From NCBI RefSeq assembly GCF_000384655.1, contig NZ_ARQI01000129.1, positions 1 to 64,000 of the forward strand: a stretch of DNA of 64,000 bases, read 5' to 3'. Made by a program: the position numbers and the translations under genes. Positions 26,675 to 34,379 of this stretch are shown here, piece after piece; the stretch's first letter is position 1; every line of letters begins with the position of its first letter. The notes beneath the pieces are model-generated. The model had not been told where the DNA came from and made no database searches. It worked only from the letters and a program-made list of their open reading frames with translations. This DNA comes from Brachyspira innocens ATCC 29796. GTDB lineage: Bacteria > Spirochaetota > Brachyspiria > Brachyspirales > Brachyspiraceae.

Positions 26675-28834
26675 ATGATACTAAATTTAAATAAATTCGG
26701 AAAGTTTAAAAATAAGTCCTTTGAAATATCTGATAAACTGACCCTATTTTACGGAGAAAATGAATCTGGTAAAACCACAATATTTGATTCTCTTATGCTT
26801 TTATTCTCAGAAAATAAAAAAACTTCAACATTTGCAAAACAAATAAAATCAAGATACGGTGATGATATAGATATTAATATTATACCAGAAATAGACCCTT
26901 CAAAAAAAATGCATCCTCAGTCTTATAATAATTTATATTCAATAAGGCAAAGCGAAATAATATTTGAAATGTCCGACAGCAAAAAGGATTCCAAAGATTG
27001 GGAAAGCGAAATAAAAAAGAAATTATTTGCCTCCGATATAGATGTTGGAAAAATAATATCCGAAGTAAAAGCAGAATACTCTGGAAAATCTCAGTCGGCA
27101 ATACCAGCTCAATTAAAAAATTTAAAATATAGAAATGAAGAAATAAAAGAAGAGCTTGATAATTTATATAATAAAGCTAATACAGAAGTTAGTAAAAAAG
27201 ATAAATTAAAAGAGTTACATGAACTTCTAAAAGAAAGCGACAATATCATAAAAGAAAAAGTTAATGAATACAATAAATTAAACAGCCTAAGAGAAGAAAA
27301 AAATAAATCAAAAGAAAAAAATACAGCATTAAATATACTTACTATGATAAATGATTTTTATAAAAAAGATAAATTTATAAAAGAAAATCTCAATCTGCAA
27401 AATGATCATTCAAAAACAATAAATGACATTGAAAGAAAAATAGATGAATGCAAAAATAGTATAGCATATATTAAAGGAAAAATAGAACCTCTTCAAAAAT
27501 CCACAGAAGAAAAGAAAAAAACTGATTATGAAAGCATAAGATTAAGAATAGATAAGGCTGTAAAAAAAATAGACGTATTAAAAGAGAAAAATAATAGAAT
27601 ACCAAAAATAGTTTTTTTGTCTGCTGTAATTTTGGTATCATCACTTTTAAGTTTATATTTTAAAAATCCGTATTGGTTTTTGATAATACTTCCTTCCATA
27701 CCTTTTATGTTTATAAAAGAAGGTAAAAACGAAAAATTTATAAATGATATATTAGACTCACTTCCAGAACTTGATATTGATACTGACAATTTAGAATTAT
27801 CATCTCTTAAAGATATTCTAAATAAAGAATTGGCAAAAATAGAAATTATACTTTCAAACAATGATGAAGAAGAGCTAAACAATTATAAAAAACAGCTAGA
27901 AGAAACTATTATTAATTTGGAAAATTATAATAATGAATTAAACAGTTTTTTTGATAAGCTAAACGTGAAAAATAAAGAAAACTACTATGAAATAAAAACT
28001 AATTTTGATAATGTTTATAAAAATACAGAAGAATTATTTGCCAAACTCATCACAGAAGCAAAAAAATTCGGACTTAGAGATATACCTACACTAGAAGCAA
28101 ACTGCAATAGAATATTAAAAGAACTTGATGATAAAGGCATTAATCCAGACAGCTTTAATGAAATGGAAATGAAAGCTATAGAAAACAAATTAAAAGAACT
28201 AGAAAGAGAAATAAACACTATAAAAGAAAATATGAATAAAGTTATATCAAATGCTTCGTATATTAAGGGAGAGCTTAACAGTACTGATAATATACATGAC
28301 AGCATAATAAATTTTGAAAGTGAGCTTGCAGAAAATAATGAAGAGATAAAAAATTTAAATAAAAGAAAAAAGGCTTTGGAATTGTTAGAAAATATGCTAT
28401 CTAAAATAAATAAAAAAAATGATGATATATTTAATTCTCTCTCTAATGAAGCTAAAGTATTATACAATCATATCACTGGAAAAAGCTTATCCGATAACGG
28501 AATAGAAATGTCTGGATTTGATAAATCAAAAATTATGGTAAAAGATAAACAAAATGAAAGCAGAAATGTAGAATTATTATCTTCAGCTACAAAGGATGCA
28601 GTTTATATAGCTATGCGTCTTTCTATACTCACAAAAATACATGAAGCTGGAAGATTAATACTATTAGATGATCCTTTTATAACATTTGACAATAACAGAA
28701 CAAAAGAAGCATTATCCTTTATAAGAGAATATACCAATAAATATAATATACCTATAGCAATATTTACTAAAGATGTATTTATACGCGACATAATGAAAGA
28801 CTATAAAGAAGCTGTAATACATGAATTATCATAA
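26675..28834 (+). CDS. SMC/SbcC-like ATPase, YhaN type, with membrane hairpin
   Basis: The 719 residues have a split ABC-type ATPase: Walker A GENESGKTT near 29-37 and Walker B LILLDDPFITFDNN near 662, with VELLSSATKDAVYIAMRLS as the signature region. Between them is a long coiled coil, rich in Lys and Glu, broken at about 310-348 by two hydrophobic segments (PKIVFLSAVILVSSLLSLYF and YWFLIILPSIPFMFI). This matches YhaN-type relatives of SbcC/Rad50, which usually pair with an SbcD-like nuclease (YhaO). No such nuclease gene is adjacent here. The likely role is DNA end or repair metabolism near the membrane; that is inference from the family. Confidence 0.75.
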   Translation: MILNLNKFGKFKNKSFEISDKLTLFYGENESGKTTIFDSLMLLFSENKKTSTFAKQIKSRYGDDIDINIIPEIDPSKKMHPQSYNNLYSIRQSEIIFEMSDSKKDSKDWESEIKKKLFASDIDVGKIISEVKAEYSGKSQSAIPAQLKNLKYRNEEIKEELDNLYNKANTEVSKKDKLKELHELLKESDNIIKEKVNEYNKLNSLREEKNKSKEKNTALNILTMINDFYKKDKFIKENLNLQNDHSKTINDIERKIDECKNSIAYIKGKIEPLQKSTEEKKKTDYESIRLRIDKAVKKIDVLKEKNNRIPKIVFLSAVILVSSLLSLYFKNPYWFLIILPSIPFMFIKEGKNEKFINDILDSLPELDIDTDNLELSSLKDILNKELAKIEIILSNNDEEELNNYKKQLEETIINLENYNNELNSFFDKLNVKNKENYYEIKTNFDNVYKNTEELFAKLITEAKKFGLRDIPTLEANCNRILKELDDKGINPDSFNEMEMKAIENKLKELEREINTIKENMNKVISNASYIKGELNSTDNIHDSIINFESELAENNEEIKNLNKRKKALELLENMLSKINKKNDDIFNSLSNEAKVLYNHITGKSLSDNGIEMSGFDKSKIMVKDKQNESRNVELLSSATKDAVYIAMRLSILTKIHEAGRLILLDDPFITFDNNRTKEALSFIREYTNKYNIPIAIFTKDVFIRDIMKDYKEAVIHELS

Positions 28835-28944
28835 GAATTACATATTGTTTAAATAACACAAATTATCTTTAATAGTATTGTATTTTTATTAATTTTTTAT
28901 ACAATATATCTATATAATCAATAATTAATAATAGTGATGGCATT

Positions 28945-30324
28945 ATGAAAAAAATAGGTATATATATAGACTTAGAAAATATAAGATATTTAGATTTTCA
29001 TGTAAATCTTAAATCAATGCTCAAAAGTATTTTAGACTATTACAAAGAGCAATTAAAAGATGAAGATATTGTATTTTCTATAAAAAAGGCTTATGGAGAT
29101 TCAAAATCCATAAAGAAATATGCAAAACATTTAAGAGATTTGCATATTGATATCATTCATTCTGTGCCTTTTAAAAAAGCAAAAAATATGGCAGACATGA
29201 AATCATCATTAGATGCCTTTGAAGATTTTATCATATATAAAAAAATAGATATTATTATATTCGTAACAAAAGATGTTGATTACAGCATTGTTATGGATAA
29301 ATTAATGAGGCATGGCTGCATAGTATCTATGGTTACAACATCCGATAATTTTGAAAAAAACATATTTCAAAATGCATGCTGTCATGATCCTTTCAAAATA
29401 GAAAAATACAGAGATAATGTTGTTAAAGAAAATAATTCAGAAATAAAAATAGATAATCAAAATAAGAATAAAAAGACAGTTAATGAAAATAATAACAATG
29501 AAATAATCAGAGAAAATATAATTGATAATAATAAAAAAAATAAGGAAGCTAAAAAACGTAAAAAAAATAATGAAAATAAAAGTGATAAGAATAAGTATAA
29601 ACAAAATAAAGACACTATAAAAAATGAAATCCAAAACAAAGAAATTGAAAATAATATTAATAATTTAGAAAATAAAACTGAAAGTATTGAACAAAATAAT
29701 TATAATAATGATTATAATAAAGAAAATAAAGTAATAGAAGAAAAAGATTTTTGGCAATGCTTCTCCGATGAGATAAAAGATTTTTATGATAAAAATGAAA
29801 ACTTAGAAATATCCAAATCTTATATATGCAATAAAATAAATGATAAGCTCTGCCAAAAAGGAGAAAGTGCACTAAAATTGGCAGGATATCAAAATATAAA
29901 TGAAGTTATTGATTTTTTAAATAAAAATGAAATTAAAACAACATCAAATAATTCTTCATTTACTATAGAAGAAACTATAAAATCATTTGAAAATAAAATG
30001 AATGATAATATTTTAAACAAAAATGAAATTAATTATACTGATGAAATAAATGATAAGAACTTTATATATGTATTAAAAAAAGTGCTTTCAGAAGATAAAG
30101 AAAATAAGGCTATAACATTATCATCTGTAATGAAAAAAATTAATAAAGAGTTTAATATGGCAAGCGGACAAAGTGCTATAAAACATACAAAGTTTAAAAA
30201 CATAAAAGAAATAATATTAAAACTAGGAAAATATGCTGAACTTACTGAACAGGGTAGAAAATTTATTATAAAAGATAAAGACAAGACATTAGAAACACTG
30301 GAGAGTATTGCAAAAGAGTTATAA
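28945..30324 (+). CDS. NYN-domain nuclease with two OST-HTH/LOTUS domains
   Basis: The 459 residues start with a NYN (PIN-like) domain, about 1-150: KIGIYIDLENIRYLDF (acidic D9), MADMKSSLDAFEDF and DIIIFVTKDVDYSIVMDKLMRHG carry the acidic residues of the metal site. An extremely Asn/Lys-rich low-complexity linker fills about 165-265. Two OST-HTH/LOTUS-like domains follow, about 268-345 (FWQCFSDEIKDFYD...ESALKLAGYQNINEVIDFL) and about 368-455 (FIYVLKKVLSED...GQSAIKHTKFKNIKEIILKLG). NYN domains act on RNA; LOTUS domains bind RNA, including G-rich forms. It is followed 30 bases later by tyrA. Confidence 0.8.
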   Translation: MKKIGIYIDLENIRYLDFHVNLKSMLKSILDYYKEQLKDEDIVFSIKKAYGDSKSIKKYAKHLRDLHIDIIHSVPFKKAKNMADMKSSLDAFEDFIIYKKIDIIIFVTKDVDYSIVMDKLMRHGCIVSMVTTSDNFEKNIFQNACCHDPFKIEKYRDNVVKENNSEIKIDNQNKNKKTVNENNNNEIIRENIIDNNKKNKEAKKRKKNNENKSDKNKYKQNKDTIKNEIQNKEIENNINNLENKTESIEQNNYNNDYNKENKVIEEKDFWQCFSDEIKDFYDKNENLEISKSYICNKINDKLCQKGESALKLAGYQNINEVIDFLNKNEIKTTSNNSSFTIEETIKSFENKMNDNILNKNEINYTDEINDKNFIYVLKKVLSEDKENKAITLSSVMKKINKEFNMASGQSAIKHTKFKNIKEIILKLGKYAELTEQGRKFIIKDKDKTLETLESIAKEL

Positions 30325-30354
30325 AAATACTAAATATTATTTTAAGGAAATTTT

Positions 30355-31209
30355 ATGTCTAATATAACAGTAATTGGAATGGGATTAATGGGAGGCTCTT
30401 TAATTAAGGCATTAAAGGCAAGTAATGAAAACTATAATATATATGTAGTAGATACAAATAAAGAAAATATAGAATCTGCTTTAAAAGACGGATATATTGA
30501 TAAAGGCTCTTATAATTACGATAATATAAAAGAATATATTGAATGGGCTGATATTATCATGATATGCACTTTGCCTTCCATAGCAATAGATATTATTTGC
30601 AAATATAAACATTTAATTGATGATAATAAAATACTCTCTGATTTTTGCGGTGTAAAAACTGATATTTTTAATAATACTAAAGATAAAAAGTATATATCTC
30701 TTCATACTATGGCTGGAAAAGAAAAAGGAGGATATCAAAACTCATCTGAAACACTATTCAAAAACTCTAATGCCATTATAGTAAACAATGACAATGCAAA
30801 TGAAAATGATATAAAAATAATAGAAAAATTAGCTTATGATATAGGTTCTGGAAAAGTTATAATATCAACAGCTAAAAAACATGATGAAATGATAGCTTTT
30901 ACAAGTCAGCTAATGCATATAATAGCATGCGGTATTGTCAATCATGATCATTTTTTAGCTTCGCTTGGTTTTGAAGGCAATAGTTTATCAGACCATACTA
31001 GAGTGGGAACAATAGATGCTAATATGTGGAGCGAATTATTTTTATATAATAGTGAATATCTTTATGAGTCATTAGATAAATATATAAAATGCTTGGAAGA
31101 TTTTAAAAATGCTTTGCATAATAAAGACCGAGAAAAGTTAAAAAACTTAATGAATAATTCTAATAATATAAAAAATGAATGGATTAAAAGAAAAAATAAT
31201 ATTAATTAG
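30355..31209 (+). CDS. tyrA: Prephenate dehydrogenase TyrA
   Basis: The 284 residues match the NAD-dependent prephenate dehydrogenase of tyrosine synthesis. The Rossmann loop VIGMGLMGGSLIKAL is at 5-19, the D-T/N NAD-selective end at VVDTN near 32, and the catalytic-region blocks SLHTMAGKEKGGYQNSSETLF near 117 and FTSQLMHIIACGIVNHD near 181 are preserved. A short AAGGA site precedes the ATG. It is co-directional with the NYN-LOTUS gene and probably co-transcribed. Confidence 0.88.
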   Translation: MSNITVIGMGLMGGSLIKALKASNENYNIYVVDTNKENIESALKDGYIDKGSYNYDNIKEYIEWADIIMICTLPSIAIDIICKYKHLIDDNKILSDFCGVKTDIFNNTKDKKYISLHTMAGKEKGGYQNSSETLFKNSNAIIVNNDNANENDIKIIEKLAYDIGSGKVIISTAKKHDEMIAFTSQLMHIIACGIVNHDHFLASLGFEGNSLSDHTRVGTIDANMWSELFLYNSEYLYESLDKYIKCLEDFKNALHNKDREKLKNLMNNSNNIKNEWIKRKNNIN

Positions 31210-31212
31210 ATA

Positions 31213-31240
31213 TTGACAAAACTTTATAATATGTTAGAAT
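31213..31240 (+). promoter_or_regulatory. Upstream promoter candidate in tyrA-rnr gap
   Basis: TTGACA (31213-31218), 16-base spacer and TAGAAT (31235-31240), directly after the tyrA stop. Its transcript would contain the hairpins at 31275-31349 and then enter rnr. Confidence 0.5.
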
Positions 31241-31274
31241 ACACTAACAAATATTAATAATAGCTAATAACTTT

Positions 31275-31349
31275 GTATCTTTTGATACTATTTTATAACC
31301 TTCATTTAATTAAACTTTTTACCCCCATATAGTTATGGGGGTATCAAAA
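31275..31349 (+). promoter_or_regulatory. Structured leader with alternative hairpins before rnr
   Basis: Hairpin 1 is gtatc-tttt-gatac (31275-31288). Hairpin 2 is acccccat-6 bases-atgggggt (31321-31342), a GC-rich stem in AT-rich DNA. ttttgatac (31280-31288) is also exactly complementary to gtatcaaaa (31341-31349), so a long-range pairing competes with both hairpins. No T run follows hairpin 2. It could be a regulatory leader or a small RNA. Confidence 0.4.
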
Positions 31350-31408
31350 ATAAATGCTTTCTAATATAGAAAACAATATTAATATGAATATGTAAAAAAA
31401 TCTTATGT

Positions 31409-31436
31409 TTGACATTATAAATAATACTGCTATAAT
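31409..31436 (+). promoter_or_regulatory. Consensus promoter of rnr
   Basis: TTGACA (31409-31414), 16-base spacer and TATAAT (31431-31436), 63 bases before the rnr ATG. Confidence 0.7.
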
Positions 31437-31499
31437 GAAACTAATATCAAAAAATTAATTAATATAGTCTATTATAAAACACGGGTAAATTAAAAAACT

Positions 31500-33497
31500 A
31501 TGAAAGTAATAAAATTATTAAAAAGAATAAATAAAGAAAAAGAATTAGATATTTCTGCTTATAAAAATAAATACGTAGAAACTAAAAAAGATAAATTACG
31601 CTTTGAAAAAATGCTTCAAAAGTCCGTATCAATGGGACTAGTAATGAAAAAATCTAATATACTAAAACTTACCAATGAAGGAAAAGTATATTTAGAAAGA
31701 GAATTAAGAAAATCATCTGAAAAAGTAAATAGCACATCAGAAAGTAAAAGAGACAGAAGAAATGCAAAAAATAAAAAATCTGATACAGTAAATAAAAAAA
31801 CAAGCATACCAAAACCAGAAATAAAAGTAGATATTAACAATGCTAAAAAAGACGCTGAAATAATAGCAAAAGCATATAATGTACCTACAGATTTCCCAAA
31901 AAAATGTTTGGAAGAGGCAAAACTTTTACCAGACAGTATGGAGAATGTAGAATTAGAGTTCGACAGGATAGATTTGAGAAATATAAGAACTGTAACTATA
32001 GACGGAGCAGATTCAAAAGATTTTGACGATGCTATAAGTATAGAAAAATTAAATGACGGATATAAATTGGGCATTCATATTGCTGATGTAAGTCATTTTG
32101 TGGTAATGGGAAGTGCTTTAGATAGGGAAGCTAGAAAAAGAGGAAATAGCGTTTATTTAATAGATACAGTTTATCCAATGTTTCCGCATGAACTTTCAAA
32201 CGGTATATGTTCTTTAAATGAAGGTGTAAGCAGATTTACTATGACGGTATTCGTAACAATAGACAATAGCGGCAATGTTAAAGAAAGCACTTTTCATAAA
32301 AGCGTCATAAAATCAAGCAGGAGATTAACATATGACTATGCCCAAGATGTTTTGGACGGTATAGAGCATGATGAAGATTGGCTTGTAGAATTATTAAAAA
32401 ATGCTGACGATGTTAAAAAAATACTTCTCCAAAAAAGAATAGAAAACGGCAGTATAGAGTTTAATCTAAATGAAACACAAATAATATTAGATAAAGGCGG
32501 TAATCCTAAAGATTTTTTTATTGGTGAAAGAAAAGAAACTCATAAAATAATAGAAGAATTAATGCTTATTGCCAACTGCGAAGTAGCCAAAAGATTAAAA
32601 AATATAAAAGGCTCTATTTACAGAGTACATGACAGTCCAGATATGGAAAAGCTCGATACTTTTACAAGAATAGCATTTAACAGAGGCTACAGACTCACAA
32701 AAGATGCAGACGGTAATTTGGATTTTCATTCATTTATAGAATCTATAATGGGAAAGCCAGACGAAAAATTACTTCTTACCCTACTACTTCGTTCTATGAA
32801 ACAGGCTATATACGATGTTAATAATATAGGGCATTTTGGGCTTGGATTTGAATGCTACACTCATTTTACTTCGCCTATAAGACGATATACTGATTTACTT
32901 ACTCATAGACTTTTAAAACTTTCATTAGAAGGTATAAATAATTTAAAACCTACTATGCAGCAGTTTTATACCAATTCGGCACAATGGTGTTCAAAAACAG
33001 AAAGAGTTGCAGTTGAATGCGAAAGAAGTTTGGCAAAGGTAAAAGCTGCAAGATTTATGAAAGACAAAGTAGGAAATGAATACAACGGAATAATAAGCGG
33101 TATTACAAACTTTGGAATATTTGTTGAAATAGAAGACAGAGGAATAGAAGGCTTAATAAGATATGCCGTATTAAAATCGCATTATAGATATGATGAAAAT
33201 GAACAGGCAGCCTATAGTGAAGAAGATGCCAAATGGTACACATTGGGCGACAAAATAAGAATAGTAGTTTATAAAGTAGATATTAAAGAATTATTCATTG
33301 ACTTTATACCAGCAAGCGAATTCGATAATAGTTTTGATGACAGAGATATAATAGACAGCAGAGATTTCTTAAAGAAGAAAAAAAACAAAAAAGAAATATA
33401 TTCAAGAAAATCTCATAAATCATCTAAAGATAGAAAAAGAGGAGCAAAAGACAGAAGAGAGAGAAAAGAAAGGAAGAAATCAAAAAAAAGAAGATAA
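31500..33497 (+). CDS. rnr: Ribonuclease R
   Basis: The 665 residues hold an N-terminal winged-helix-like part and a Lys-rich linker, then the RNB exonuclease domain with TIDGADSKDFDDAISIEKL near 160-180, whose four Asp residues bind catalytic metal, and HIADVSHFV after it. CYTHFTSPIRRYTDLLTHRLL near 458 is the RNase II/R active-site block. An S1 RNA-binding domain (GNEYNGIISGITNFGIFVEIEDRGIEGLIRY, near 522) and a very basic Lys/Arg tail complete it. It degrades structured RNA 3' to 5'. It is somewhat shorter than E. coli RNase R (about 813 residues), mainly at the N terminus. Confidence 0.93.
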   Translation: MKVIKLLKRINKEKELDISAYKNKYVETKKDKLRFEKMLQKSVSMGLVMKKSNILKLTNEGKVYLERELRKSSEKVNSTSESKRDRRNAKNKKSDTVNKKTSIPKPEIKVDINNAKKDAEIIAKAYNVPTDFPKKCLEEAKLLPDSMENVELEFDRIDLRNIRTVTIDGADSKDFDDAISIEKLNDGYKLGIHIADVSHFVVMGSALDREARKRGNSVYLIDTVYPMFPHELSNGICSLNEGVSRFTMTVFVTIDNSGNVKESTFHKSVIKSSRRLTYDYAQDVLDGIEHDEDWLVELLKNADDVKKILLQKRIENGSIEFNLNETQIILDKGGNPKDFFIGERKETHKIIEELMLIANCEVAKRLKNIKGSIYRVHDSPDMEKLDTFTRIAFNRGYRLTKDADGNLDFHSFIESIMGKPDEKLLLTLLLRSMKQAIYDVNNIGHFGLGFECYTHFTSPIRRYTDLLTHRLLKLSLEGINNLKPTMQQFYTNSAQWCSKTERVAVECERSLAKVKAARFMKDKVGNEYNGIISGITNFGIFVEIEDRGIEGLIRYAVLKSHYRYDENEQAAYSEEDAKWYTLGDKIRIVVYKVDIKELFIDFIPASEFDNSFDDRDIIDSRDFLKKKKNKKEIYSRKSHKSSKDRKRGAKDRRERKERKKSKKRR

Positions 33498-33511
33498 TAT
33501 TTAATTAATAT

Positions 33512-33546
33512 AAAAGGCTTCTTAAACATAATAAGTTAAGCCTTTT
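33512..33546. terminator. Bidirectional terminator between rnr and yqeB
   Basis: Stem aaaaggctt / aagcctttt with T runs on both sides in the respective transcripts; it ends convergent rnr and yqeB, whose stop codon starts at the edge of the stem. Confidence 0.8.
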
Positions 33547-34373
33547 TATTTATTATATAAATACATCATAGCAGTAAGTACAGCACCGCCCAAATTTCTA
33601 GCCTTATCAGAGATAGTAAAGCAATTATCATATTCAGATTTTCTAGGATCAATATCAGCTATTTTTAAGCCCCTATGCACTTTAAAACCATCTCTTATAA
33701 TGCCCCTCAAAAGACCGTCAAAAGCAGCAAGCACTTCTATTTTTTCATTATTGTTGTTTATGTATGCTATAACTTCTTTTTCTCTTACAAAATCGCCTAT
33801 GTTTTTTATGTTTTCAATAATACCATCAGCACTTGCATGTATTACCCTTTCAGCTTCTTTTCCGCCTATATTGCCCGGTATTCCAGTATTTGGTATAGCC
33901 TCACCTTTGTTATACATTCTTCCAAGATTATGACCTCTTACAGTTTCTATAACAATGTCAACATCCTTACCAGCAGTAAATCCGGGACCTAATGCTATAG
34001 TATATTTTGCCATAGATTTATTAGTGCCTAAATTCTTTTTTGCTATTATAGCATCAATCAAAAATGTAGGTTTTACATGATTTAATATTTCACAATTAGG
34101 ATCAATAAGAATAGGTATCTTACTATAATTTGTATCAGTAACTATATTAAGAGCTTCTTCATAGCTTTTTACTAAAACAGCTTCAATATCTTCAACTCTG
34201 CTTTTACCATCATAAACAGCTTCAGATAATGCAACCTTTCTTCTAATTGAAGAGGGGTATTGTGTTTCTAATAATATAATCTTAAAATGAGCCTTATATA
34301 AAGAATACACAACACCAGTAGCTAAATCTCCAGCCCCTCTTATAATTACAAGTTCATCATTAAATAAACTCAT
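33546..34373 (-). CDS. yqeB: YqeB family Se-dependent molybdenum hydroxylase system protein
   Basis: The 275 residues match the YqeB/EF2563 family, whose members occur with selenium-dependent molybdenum hydroxylases. Visible blocks are ELVIIRGAGDLATGVVYSLYKAHFKIILLET (an XdhC-like nucleotide fold, 7-37), ALGPGFTAGKDVDIVIETVRGHNLGRMYNKGEAIPNTGIPG (about 127-167) and a biotinyl-like C-terminal part (VHASADGIIENIKNIGDFVREKEVIAYI). Proposed family role is maturation or insertion of selenium into the Mo cofactor; the reaction is not established. It is the last gene of the minus-strand operon, 6 bases after the hydroxylase. Confidence 0.88.
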   Translation of the reverse strand: MSLFNDELVIIRGAGDLATGVVYSLYKAHFKIILLETQYPSSIRRKVALSEAVYDGKSRVEDIEAVLVKSYEEALNIVTDTNYSKIPILIDPNCEILNHVKPTFLIDAIIAKKNLGTNKSMAKYTIALGPGFTAGKDVDIVIETVRGHNLGRMYNKGEAIPNTGIPGNIGGKEAERVIHASADGIIENIKNIGDFVREKEVIAYINNNNEKIEVLAAFDGLLRGIIRDGFKVHRGLKIADIDPRKSEYDNCFTISDKARNLGGAVLTAMMYLYNK

Positions 34374-34379
34374 AATAAA

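Noticed and set aside
29437-30284. Several hydrophobic minus-strand frames opposite the NYN-LOTUS gene
   Set aside because: Produced by the reversed Asn/Lys-rich linker; composition is almost only F, I, L and S with no start signal.
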